From positions 81,494,705 through 81,558,704 of the forward strand of contig CP136067.1 of NCBI GenBank assembly GCA_032622095.1: 64,000 nt of DNA, given 5' to 3'. Below, in pieces: positions 49,094 to 59,262 of this stretch. Under the pieces are notes generated by a model. That model had not been told where the DNA came from. It saw only the letters and a program-made list of their open reading frames with translations, and did no database searches. The stretch's first letter is position 1, and every line of letters begins with the position of its first letter. This DNA comes from Siphonodentalium dalli. Lineage: Eukaryota; Mollusca; Scaphopoda; Gadilida; Siphonodentaliidae. The translations under genes and the position numbers were made by a program.

Positions 49094-50680
49094 GTAAATT
49101 GGTGTATTTATGTTCTCAATAATGTTGCCTCCGTTCATTGCTTTCTGCATGCGAGTCCTAAATTTAGCACTACGCCGTTTAGTACACAGCTCTCGACCAA
49201 TCAGATGGCACCATTTCTAGCATCACGTCGTGAACCTTATCCACTCCGCTGGCTACTGAAACCGAGGAGTGGACAACCTCAAGCTCTCTTTGATATGATC
49301 ATGTACGTAAACGTAATTTGCGCCCGCTTGTTACTGTTCATGGGATTATCGGATGAATTGTTATCTGTATAGAAGGAATATGATGATAAACCCTAAGGGT
49401 GGATACACACATGCATGTAATCTCTGTAATTATCGTGTATTTGGCCTTTTACATGGATCATACAGACGATGTAATATGTGCCCACTGACAACCCAATCAT
49501 TGCCTACGTGTTGAACGCACTGAGTTCTAGTTACAATTAAGTCGGAATGTAGATAAGCCGTTATCTTGGTCCGAGTCGCCAGGCCACTTAAAATAATTGT
49601 TCGTGGGATAACCCATATGGTAGACTTTCTATTTAAATAATTACCAGTCCTCTCTTATTTATAACAGTGGTGGATTAGGATTTCCCCGACACATGCAGGG
49701 GCTATATATGACCCCGAAAGCTACCAGGCGGGGTGGCTAACTCTGAGCTATTTAAGTAAAACATATCAAATTGTACCAGATTATTCCGACCGATACACTC
49801 AACTAAGTCCCTTAGCGATTTGAAGCTTTCGATACCCCACGCCAAACAAGCATCATGGTTGAAAATGTTCTACATCAAGCCTGTATATGCCAGACGTATG
49901 GCTTCTGGTGTTCGTGCATTAATAAAATGCCATATATGACACAGACTTGACTAATTTCCGCATCCGTAAGAGAAGACATGTTTTTGGACTTGCCTTAAAT
50001 GTACTGATATAAGACAATTTGACTTCGCTTAGCACTACTCACTTGTCTGGCCTGTTAACAATGAACCGCTCGAGCGCAGGTGATTAATGTTTACATACAG
50101 AAATTACATGGATGTGTGTATCCACCCTTATAATGGGACACAAGAAAATGATATATACAATGTATGTAAATAATCACATATAACGTAAATGTGGATATTT
50201 AGCCTGCCATGTAATACGAGTCTCAGCTGTCTGGCCATCGACGCAGTCCTGTCTGGAATTTTGCGCGCCGGTGTAGGTAGTGACGTCATGATGTACGTCT
50301 TGATATCATGACGCCTTTACTGGTTTCCCCAAGAAGCAATCTTAAAATGACTCTGCGATCTTTCAATCGGAACTTAAAGTTTCCGTTTGTCGGCCTTGAA
50401 CTTTGAGAATATTTCATCAATCTTTTAGGCGGAAATACCGTTAGAAAATTGAAGATAATATGTAAACGGCCAGCAAGGTCGCTAGATTCCTCTTTCGGGG
50501 TAAATATTTTTAATAATTTTATGAAATATGTAAACAAAACTTTTTCATGCAATTTAACTTTTTTGTTAAACAGAGCTTTTGTTCAGTTAACATTTACTTT
50601 TTGAAAATATATTTGGCTTTAGGAGCATGATGTTCCTACATATGATGAAGTATAGCTAACAGTTGCTAGATCAAAGGTTT
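49094..50680. other. Intergenic, nothing recognised
   Basis: Region 3' of gene A. No coding exon or repeat that I can support. Confidence 0.35.
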
Positions 50681-50686
50681 TTTATT
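50681..50686 (-). promoter_or_regulatory. Candidate poly(A) signal of gene A
   Basis: The minus strand reads AATAAA about 215 bases past the proposed stop codon. It is a plausible distance for a short 3' UTR, but AT-rich DNA gives such hexamers by chance. Confidence 0.3.
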
Positions 50687-50870
50687 TTTGCTCTGGAGCA
50701 TTTTGCCCAATTACACATTTCGAGGTGGCTTTAATCAATACAAAATGGCGGCCGTCGCCAACAATCATTTTTGGACTCCGCTGACCTTTGAATTATGAAT
50801 AAATTATTCTACTGATTGCGCTATGTGTAAGAAACACGCGAACAAGCATGAGTTTAGTGTGCCTGTCATT

Positions 50871-50964
50871 TGCAGAATGAGGTCCCCAGAGGGTGAATTT
50901 TATGATGCTATCCCGAGTAGCAGACTAGCATCAACAAATTCACCCCATGTGACCTCATTCTGCA
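50871..50964. repeat. Inverted repeat overlapping the end of gene A
   Basis: The arms 'tgcagaatgaggtccccag' and, on the other strand, 'tgcagaatgaggtcacatg' both continue with 'gggtgaattt..tgatgct'. A third, direct copy lies at 51201-51240 ('gcagaatgaggtatccatag'). Confidence 0.7.
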
Positions 50965-51099
50965 TGGCCTCATCTGCTATGGGAGACATAGACTCAGAAT
51001 GAAGTTCCCAAAAACATAGACTCAGAATGAAGTTCCCAAAATAATGGTGAATATTGTGATGTAGACCCATTTGGGAACCTAGATTATGCAATGTGTCGC
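50900..51099 (-). CDS. Gene A exon 8: putative C-terminal exon
   Basis: The acceptor is ccaaattggcag at 51100; phase 1 entry continues exon 7 in frame to TAA at 50900. The exon would encode GDTLHNLGSQMGLHHNIHHY and later ESMSPIADEAMQNEVTWGEF, then VDASLLLGIAS. Two oddities lower confidence. A 28-base tandem duplication (50991-51046) shifts the frame inside the exon. The last 20 or so codons lie in an inverted repeat (50871-50964). The ending WGEFVDASLLLG loosely recalls GGEFGDGITVFG in gene B. An alternative last exon further downstream is possible. Confidence 0.5.
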
Positions 51100-51290
51100 C
51101 TGCCAATTTGGGGATATAGAGAAACTAAACTAAAAATGAAATATAATCTTTGTATAGAAATTTGATAATAAAGAAACTTTCCAGAGAAGATGATGCCTAA
51201 GCAGAATGAGGTATCCATAGGGTGAACTTAGTGAAGCTAGCTTTATTAAAATCTTAAATTGTGCATCTCGTGGGCGTATAATGTACTCAC

Positions 51291-51364
51291 CTGACAAGGT
51301 GTCACTTTGGGATGATATCCACTGGGTTTCAGTAGCCGAATGTTTCCTTTTGTGTTTACGCCTC
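51291..51364 (-). CDS. Gene A exon 7: stop-transfer and juxtamembrane segment
   Basis: This is a 74-base exon with acceptor aactttttcag and donor G|GTGAGT. Read in phase 2 from exon 6 it gives RRRKHKRKHSATETQWISSQ then SDTLSG, directly continuing the membrane helix with a strongly basic cytoplasmic stop-transfer run. It is the structural counterpart of exon 3 of gene B (RRRLKVHHDQK), although the lengths (74 versus 64 bases) and exit phases (1 versus 0) differ. Confidence 0.7.
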
Positions 51365-51673
51365 CTGAAAAAGTTGTCGCCGAGATGAACACTCAAAGAT
51401 GGAGTGGAGGGGGACTGTGGGTGAATCGGAAATAAAAACCTGTGATGCAAATGTTTTCAATCAAGATATTTATCAAAAATGAAACAGAAAAAATTAAGAT
51501 ATTTATATCACTTAACAAGGCAATTTTCTGTTATATATGTATATAGGCCCTAGTATGGTAGACACACTGCCTGGATTTATAATGTGGGTCACATTGAACA
51601 AATGTGAATACTGTTAATGCATATGTACTGATAAGAACAGGAGATGTGAATATTATAGGCCTTTTTTCTTAGA

Positions 51674-51883
51674 CGAAATTCATATATATAATGTACAGAT
51701 AAATGTTAGTAATAAGATTGGAGGCAGCTATATGTGGGAATTCGTGTACAATTTATGTTGACGCTTGTAATCTTAATACGAAATTCATATACATAATGTA
51801 CAGATAAATGATAGCAATAAGATTGGAGGCAGCTATATGTGGGAATTCGTGTACAATTTATGTTGACGCTTGTAATCTTAATA
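51674..51883. repeat. 105-bp tandem duplication in gene A intron 6
   Basis: Two nearly identical copies, 51674-51778 and 51779-51883, each starting 'cgaaattcatata'. Few mismatches, so recent. Confidence 0.85.
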
Positions 51884-52229
51884 CGACAATTCGAAATTTA
51901 AATTGCATGGGAGTTGTGTGATTGACACTGTGTCTGCATTCCCCCACACACTGACTCTCGTGTTAATTTAACCGCATTAAATGAGCAGTTGTTAGCTCGG
52001 TTTATTATGAAAGGTCCTTTCCCTCCATGATAGCCGTGTGTATAATGATACTATTTATTTTGAATGCGAGGAAATCCCCATGACGCACCATTAATGCTAT
52101 ATAGCCACATATTAAGTATTGTTAATGCTTATTGCTGGCAAATAGGAACGCCACTTTATTTTTAAAAGAACAAGCAATTGTGTGTTTACACCCTTAGTAC
52201 ATATGCATCATAATATTGTATTTCATTAC

Positions 52230-53664
52230 CTCAGAAACGCAAAGCAGAGCACACAAAATATGACACCAGATAGACAGCCAATCACTCCAACACTTGCTTG
52301 TATTATGGTATGGTCAGCTGCAGAATTAGCGCTCCGAAATCCCTCCGTGTTTGAAGCCCAGCTGACTGACCCGTGGTTCACGGTCGTCACATGTGTATGT
52401 GGATCCATACTTCCCATCGAGCTTAATGTAGTTTGTGGTAATGTTGCAGAATGAGCCTGAGGTGTAACCATCAGGGTGGTCACTGTTTGTGGTTTGGTCA
52501 TCGTCGTGCTCTGCAATATGATGGAAATTGCCTTTGTTAAAGGGCTTGTTGCTGAAGATTCTAAATTTGTCATGGAATGAGTTTTTGTTACTGGCGTTGT
52601 GGTGATGGTTTTGGTAATGCCAGTGCTCGTGGTGATTGGTGTCGATGATTTTGCTATCGGTTTTGCCGTTGATGTTTCTGTGTCGGTGGTGGTAATTGTG
52701 TTGGTAGTGGTAGTTGATATAGTGGTCGTTGTGGTGGTGGTCATCGCCCCCGTGGATGTTTCTGTGTCGTTGGTGGTAATTGTGTTGGTAGTGGTAGTTG
52801 ATATAGTGGTCGTTGTGGTGGTGGTGGTCATCGCCCCCGTGGATGTTACTGTGTCGGTGGTGGTAATTGTGGTGGTAGTTGATATAGTGGTCGCTGTGGT
52901 GGTGGTGGTCATCGCCCCCGTGGATGTTACTGTGTCGGTGGTGGCAAGTGTGGTGGTAGAGGTAGTTGATATAGTGGTCGTTGTGGTGGTGGTCATCGCC
53001 CCCGTGGATGTTACTGCTGACAATGATGGTCTCTTAGATGACCATGCCGTTGGATTTGTTTCCGTTGGATTTGTTTCCGTTGCTGTTGACAGCGTTGTTG
53101 TTCCATGTAACTGTACCGTTGTGCCTGCCCCCATTGTTGTCTTCGTTTCCGTCGTGGTAGATGTTGGTGACTGTTGTGTCGCTGTCGATGTCACATTATG
53201 CACTGGTGGATGTGTTGATTGTTCTTTTATCGCCGTGGACAATAAACTATTAGACTGTTTTGTGTGTGAGACAGTCGACTCCCTCCGTGTCTGAGTTGTC
53301 CATTCCGTTGGTGTCGGTGTTGACGAAATATTCGGTATTGATATCGGTAGCTTGGTCACCGACATCGTTGATGCCGAGGTAGACATAGAGGGTTGTTGCG
53401 ATTGTGCTCTAGTTGCTGCCATGGTCGTCGAGGTCTTTGTTGAGATTACGGTAGACAGTTGTGGCTGTTGCGATTGTGCTAACGTTGAAGTAGCGGCCGC
53501 CCAAGTCTTTGTTGGGGCCTTGGTAGACAGTGAGGGTTGTTGCGATGACCCTATTACCGTGCGTGAGGTCGCGGCCGCTGATGTACTCGGTGGATCCGGG
53601 GTGGATTCAATTTCCCCACGTGATACCATCAGGTGATAATACCATTGGAAGCAGCTGCCTGGAC
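52230..53664 (-). CDS. Gene A exon 6: large mucin exon with the transmembrane helix
   Basis: This is a 1435-base exon, phase 1 in and phase 2 out. The acceptor is gttttatgcacag at 53665 and the donor is GAG|GTAATG at 52229. It begins PGSCFQWYYHLMVSRGEIES and runs through Thr/Ser-rich sequence. At about 52665-53015 it holds four imperfect ~26-30-residue repeats built on STGAMTTTTTT-ISTTTT-DT. It ends in a hydrophobic helix IIQASVGVIGCLSGVIFC followed by VLCFAFLR. The final LCFAFLR matches LCFAFVR at the same exon end in gene B. The outside-in order gives a type I membrane protein. Confidence 0.78.
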
Positions 53665-54208
53665 CTGTGCATAAAACACACGAAGACATTATAAATGTAT
53701 CAGGCGACTCTGTCCTTGTAAAAAACCCACTAACGGACTTATCAAGTCAAAAGTGATACGATTTCGGAGAATGTATTCATGTCTGCGCGACGTCATTGAG
53801 GGCAACATCGTCCTCTTGAATATACATGTATATGTGCTTATGCTTCACGACTACTCAATTCGTGAGCTAAAAAATTCAATTAGGAAACCTGATATGAGTT
53901 TGATATATTTGAATAGACTACACCCCTTGTTAACTAAATACGAATGGCCGAACTCCCATGAACGGAAACGTTAATTAAATGTACTCTTCGACGATACCGT
54001 GGTCCGGGAACAAAAACGAATACTTTCACTTCAAAGTCAGCTCTAATTAATGTCACATGGCGTGATTTTTTCATGAACGTAGCTAGGAACGACAGTATAT
54101 GTAACCATTATCGAACCACGTACATATACATTGGAAGTAATAGTGACATGTAAAATACAGATCGGGATATAATTATCTTATGAATCATAAGCGATTAAAG
54201 TAACTTGC

Positions 54209-54892
54209 CAGTTCCAAGTGGATTACAGGTAGCGTATATCTCTGTCGATGACATCGTTTCCGTTGAAGTCTGTCCCACTGTCCCAGGATCTCCCGAAGTC
54301 TTCGTTGTGGCCGCATACGTAGTCGACAGTGAGGGTTGCTGCGATGACGCCATCGTTGCGGTCGTGGTAGACAGTAATGTTTTTTGCGATGATATTTTCT
54401 TTGATGTCGTGTCCATTTGTGTCTTGGTCGAGGCTGTTGTAGACCGTGATGGTTTTTCCGATTCCGCTGTAGTCGAACCCATGGTAGACAATGAGGGTTC
54501 TTGCGGTGACCTTATCGTTGATATCGTTGTAGACAGTTGTGTTTCAGGCGATGACGCTATCGTTGATGTGGTAAACAGTGATGGTTGATGCGAAGATATT
54601 ATTGTTGAGGTCTTGCCCTCTGATGTCTTCGTTGAGGTCGTCGTCGATGGTGCCGATTGTTGCGATGATGCTATTGTTGAGGCTTTGGTAACCAGTGGTG
54701 GTTTTTGCGATGACGCTATCTTTGTTGTCTCGCCTGTTGTCGCTGCGGCTGTGGTTGAGTGTTGTGACGTTTTCTGCGATGACGCTACCGTTGATGTCGC
54801 GGCCGCTAATGTACTCGATGGAACCGGGGTTGATTCGATCTTCCCCATTGATACCATCAAGTGATAATACCACTGGAAGCAGCTGCCAGGAC
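54209..54892 (-). CDS. Gene A exon 5: Ser/Thr-rich exon beginning GPGSCFQWYYHLMVS
   Basis: This 684-base exon is phase 1-1. The acceptor is acatggatag at 54893. The exon begins PGSCFQWYYHLMVSMGKIES (after the split Gly) and closes with TCNPLGTG. The middle has repeats of the form (T/I)ASSQ(K/Q)PSLST at roughly 13-16-residue spacing. The donor is TG|GCAAGT: only a GC donor preserves phase and the CNPLGTG motif at this point, so this looks like a GC-AG intron. Exon 6 starts with almost the same 15 residues, showing a second exon duplication. Confidence 0.72.
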
Positions 54893-55044
54893 CTATCCAT
54901 GTTAAAATTATGATTGAAGAATATTGGAGATACAACTTAATACCTGTTATCATAATTTAATAGTAGCGCGATTAAATTTTTATAATTAGTTATGGTGTAT
55001 CTCCTAAATTCTATATTCGTATATCAACAGGCTTGTGCAGCAAT

Positions 55045-55545
55045 ATGATTTATTACACGCTTGTTTCAAGCAATATAGTATTGTATATATATTCCATATT
55101 TACAAATCCGTATGGAACGTACATTCCAGGTGGATCTCTATCGCGTCCACTGAGTACATGGCGTTCGCCTCAACCATGGAATCGTAACTAAAAAATAACG
55201 CCAACATCAAACATGACAAAAACAAGCCATGTATGTGCCCAAATCAACCTTGTTAGTCTGTGCTTTATTGCACGGATGCTAGGACGGTGATAAACACAGA
55301 CCGACACGTGTGTTAATGGGTTTGTTGATATGCCATCGTACAAGTGCCATCGTGCCATTGCAGACGGATATAACTCGAGGCTACTCTTCTCGTTTAATCC
55401 TCACGCCCTAACACTCGTGTCGTATGAACAAACCCAATAACACACTCGTTTCGTTCTGTTACACGCTTGTTCCCAGAATTACAGTGCACCTGCTGTTCCA
55501 TATTTACAAATCCGTACGGAACATACGTTCCATATGCACCCCATT
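55045..55545 (+). repeat. Dispersed repeat copies 2 and 3, in gene A intron 4
   Basis: Copy 2 (about 55050-55385) matches 33925-34190 at both ends. Copy 3 (about 55455-55545) repeats the 'ttacacgcttgttcc' to 'gttccatatgca' part. The intron spans 54893-56030. Confidence 0.55.
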
Positions 55546-56030
55546 TCATAGCGTCACACACAAATCCATTAACACACTCGTGTCGTTGCATGGTTAGGTG
55601 TACAGGATCATTCATGTTACAATTGTGTAACGTTAGTTTGGGGCAAATGACATCGTTTATTTATCTGAACACCATCAAATTAAAGACGCTATCAGAAATT
55701 CAAACGCAAAGATAACGCTCTTATACCCAATTTGATAACACCGATACCGTAAAAATAATCGGTTTAATATGATCGAGAAATAGAGTAGTGGGGATTGAGA
55801 GACATGGGTAAATAAACCAACAGAGAACGACGAAACGACATGCACTTCTGCATTGGTTCACTGTGTGTCATTCCGCGTCAGTCTATATGACTGCAACTGT
55901 CTAATAAACGCCCATATGGACGGCCAATCGGTCAGCCAGTCCGCTGGGTAGTCCAACTATGCATTTAAACAATAAAATATCAACAAAATGTCCGACAGCA
56001 GGGATGTATTTACTGTACTTAGCTACTTAC

Positions 56031-56675
56031 CGGTTCCATTCACGGAGCACACATATTCCACTGATGCGGTTTTACTCGTACTCTGCCGTGTGGCTGCGGA
56101 TAGATTGGTCGTTGTGTTGGTGGTAAGCTGCTGTCTTGAGCTTCGACTTGTGACTTGAAACTTTGCAGAACTGTGACGATGTGTGTTTGTTCTGCCCAAA
56201 GTTATGGTGTTTTTTGCAGAGCTGGTGGCTGTGAGTTTACTGGGTAAAGTGCCCGTTTGAGAAGATTGATTGGTCGTCAAACGAGAAACAGGCTTTTCTG
56301 AGCCGCCTCTACTGGACAGAGTTATTCCACTTTTGTCACTGCTATTCGTTTTGCTGAATGTAGTTCGTGTTGAGCTTGTTGTCGAAGACGGCGACCTCGA
56401 ACTAGATGAAGTGACTGTCGCAGAGTTGCTTCCGTGTGTACCAACTGATGAACGAGTCTGTTTCCTTGTCGCTTTCGTTTTGAAAACACTTGTTCTCTTT
56501 GAATATTTGGGTACATTTGATTCATAGTGCGCTTTTGAAGGGATGATAATCGTAGTAATTTGCGCTATTAAAGAACTAGGGATGGCTGTCGTAGTTTGCC
56601 TTTGTCTAATGCTGAGAGTATGTGTTTGTTTTGTAACAGAGACTGGGCTCGTACTAGCATCGGGAATACATATGC
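56031..56675 (-). CDS. Gene A exon 4: Ser/Thr-rich exon, duplicate of exon 3
   Basis: This 645-base exon is phase 1-1. The acceptor is ctataattacag at 56676 and the donor is G|GTAAGTAGC at 56030. It starts ICIPDASTSPVSVTKQ and ends VCSVNGTG. The middle is Ser/Thr-rich with blocks shared with exon 3, such as TNQSSQTGTLPSKLTAT. It is nine bases (three codons) shorter than exon 3, and the frame is intact. The flanking intron on the 3' side is also duplicated, which argues for a recent event. Confidence 0.75.
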
Positions 56676-57252
56676 CTGTAATTATAGTAGGAAAAAATAG
56701 TCCAGTCAATATACACCAAACCTAGAAAAAAACAGAATTTATTTATACGTTTTTCGTTAGAGAAATGTATTGGCTATAACATACTAAAAGTCCAAGTTGA
56801 AGGCATGCTGCTAAATGTATTTTTTTCCAGACATTTCTAATGGAGATCGATATACGCATAGCGCGATAGTAGCTTTGGGGAAGGTTAAGAAGAAACCGCA
56901 TTTTGGCGACATGTATGAACCATAACGGCCCATGTCAATATCATTGTAAAGAGATATGAAAACTGCACACGAATATATCTAGTTCTGCCATCTGGACGAA
57001 CTGTCATTAAGGTCAAAGGTCTAGTCATTTGGCTGAAAAGGAACCCAAACAGTTTAAGTTACTAATTTGAAACTCATAACGACAGAAATCCCCATTGTGA
57101 TCGTTTAAAGGATACAATTGCCACTACTTCGTGTGTTTAGTATTCAAATATAGTCAAGGTTTGTTTAATAAAGGTGAAGACATGAACATTTAAGCTGGTT
57201 CTTATGTCCATTAAAGGTTGCTGTGCATTCTCACGTCCTAATTTCTTAATAA

Positions 57253-57597
57253 TTAATTACAGCTGCATTGTGAAGATTTGCAGCCTCGTCTGCAACTGCA
57301 GCGAGCTACTTTTAGTAGATGGTGGGGCAGGTGCCTTATCTGACATTTGTGGTATAGATAACGATCTTTCAAAATCCAACCCCAATCGGTTGATATCAGA
57401 CAATCCACTGATTTATATTTTTGAATTTGAAAATAGACCCTCAAACTATGGTACTTCGCTGCATAAGATGCAGGTGACAATTCATTGGGATCTATAGCTG
57501 CTACCGACTGTTCTGCCTTATCCTGGAAACGTTTTGCACGAAGCGCATCAAAGTTGTCAAAAGTGCCGCCATTAGAAAGGCATATTAAATCTTATTA
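57253..57597 (-). pseudogene. Transposon-derived Cys-rich ORF relic in gene A intron 3
   Basis: The minus-strand reading includes NGGTFDNFDALRAKRFQDKA, PNELSPASYAAKYHSLRVYF, then STDWGWILKD and CSCRRGCKSSQCSCN before a stop. The pattern 'LPPTS-AAKYHSLRVY..DWGW...C-C--CS---CSC' is, to my recollection, common at the end of transposon-associated ORFs in invertebrate genomes; I cannot name the class. Stops flank it, so it is a fragment. It is not part of gene A. Confidence 0.5.
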
Positions 57598-57793
57598 CCC
57601 AGCCTGAACAATTTCATCTTTAGATACGTCACTGTTGTTCAGTCCGCGTCAGTATATATGACTGCAACTGTCTCATAAACGCCCATATGGACGGTCAATC
57701 GGTCCGCTGGGTAGTCCAAATATGCATTTAAACCATCAAATATCAACAAAATGTCCGACAACAGGGATGTATTTACTGTACTTAGCTACTTAC

Positions 57794-58447
57794 CGGCTCC
57801 ATTCATGGAGCACACAGATTCCACTGATACGGTTTTACTCGTACTCTGCCGTGTGGCTGCGGATAGATTGGTCGTTGTGTTGGTGGTAAGCTGCTGTCTT
57901 GAGCTTCGACTTGTGACTTGAAACTTTGCAGAACTGTAACGATGTGTGTTTGTTGTGCCCAACGATATGCTGTTTTTGGTAGAGGTGGTGGCTGTGAGTT
58001 TACTGGGTAAAGTGCCCGTTTGAGAAGATTGATTGGTCGTCAAACGAGAAACAGGCTTTTCTGAGCCGCCTATACTGGACAGAGTTATTCCACTCTTGTC
58101 ACTGCTATTCATTTTGCTGAATGTAGTTCGTGGTGAGTTTGTTGTCGGAGACTGTGACAGCGAACTAGATGAAATGGCTGTTGCTGAGTTGCTTCCATGA
58201 ATACCAACTGAAGAACGAGTCTGTTTCGTTGTCACTTTCGATTCGAAGGGACTTGTTTTCGTTGTTAATTTGGGTGCATTTGATTCATTGTGCCCTATCG
58301 AAGAACCAGGGTTGACAGTCGTAGTATCTTGCACTATTGAAGAGCTAGGGAAGGCTGTCATAGTTTGTCTTTGGCTAATGCTGATCGTATGTGTTAATTT
58401 TGTAACTGAGTCTGGGCTCGTAGTAAAACCAACAGGAATGCATGCGC
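57794..58447 (-). CDS. Gene A exon 3: Ser/Thr-rich exon, duplicate of exon 4
   Basis: This 654-base exon is symmetrical (phase 1-1). The acceptor is ttttgtacag at 58448 and the donor is G|GTAAGTAGC at 57793. It begins ACIPVGFTTSPDSVTK and ends VCSMNGAG. Between these Cys-containing ends it is a Ser/Thr/Gln/Lys-rich segment of low complexity, expected to be O-glycosylated and extended. Its sequence, including the block SGITLSS-GGSEKPVSRLT, is nearly the same as exon 4, so the two arose by tandem exon duplication. Confidence 0.75.
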
Positions 58448-59238
58448 CTGTACAAAAGGAAAATCAGTATTGGAAGTAACACAACACCACAAACTGAAGG
58501 GATATGCTCTCAGTTATAGCTGAGGGTGTAGACAAAAGATAGTTCTACCAGGAAGCACACAATTTATATGACGAGTTGGTTCCATAAATCCTTGGACACT
58601 TTACAATAATCGCCTATCAATTAGCCTAGCAAATACGAAAGGAGAATATTTGGGGGGGGGGGGGGGCTATACCCTATTTTAAGTCTTGACCACATCACGA
58701 AATTAAAGTATTTGTTATTTAATCAGGAACTATACAATTAATATCGATGGGCTCGTTCCCGAATGCCCGGGGTACCTTACAAAAAGTGGATGGCAAATAA
58801 GAAAGGCGATTGTTCGATGGTTAGGGACCGCCTGTACCCTATTTGAGCATTGAACACCCAACGAACTGAATTTGTGACAACATTCTCTCAGCTACACATC
58901 AATATATTTTACTTTTGAGTTATGTCTACTGGTATAAATAACCGAGACAACTGATTACTTTATAATGCATGTACATTGTACAAGAATGACGTTTTGTTAT
59001 GCCAATTTGGTTATGAAATTTATGAGAATGCCCGCTTTGAGAAAGAGTACCAAATTTCCACAGCGGTTGGTTCCACGTCACTTTAGTCTGCGCAACGCCG
59101 GGTCACCATGCTAGTCACAAATAAATCATACCATCGTCAGGTAACACTATCATTAGCGCAGGTATACCGGTGGATATACATATATATACGCATATCAATA
59201 CTGTCACTTTAAATTTCTCATTTGACTGAGCTACTTAC

Positions 59239-59262
59239 TAGCTCCAGCTGTTATTGATATAA
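59239..59262 (-). pseudogene. Possible decayed exon end or 9-nt microexon in gene A intron 2
   Basis: The minus strand reads 'caataacagCTGGAGCTA|GTAAGTAGCTcagt'. The text after the donor matches the donors of exons 3 and 4 (GTAAGTAGCTaagt). This may be the remnant of a third copy of that exon, or a 9-base phase-preserving microexon. Confidence 0.25.

Larger units (their letters stand above)
55876..58462 (-). repeat. Tandem segmental duplication carrying gene A exons 3 and 4
   Basis: 55876-56690 and 57646-58462 are duplicates offset by about 1.77 kb. Similarity covers the exon and about 155 bases of intron on its 3' side ('gactgcaactgtct', 'aacgcccatatggacgg', 'agggatgtatttactgtact'). Confidence 0.85.

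Noticed and set aside
48902-49372. 156-residue plus-strand ORF
   Set aside because: Its first half is the interior of a TIR element and runs through the element end; not a gene.
52599-53294. Val-rich plus-strand open frame over gene A exon 6
   Set aside because: Antisense of Thr-rich coding sequence.
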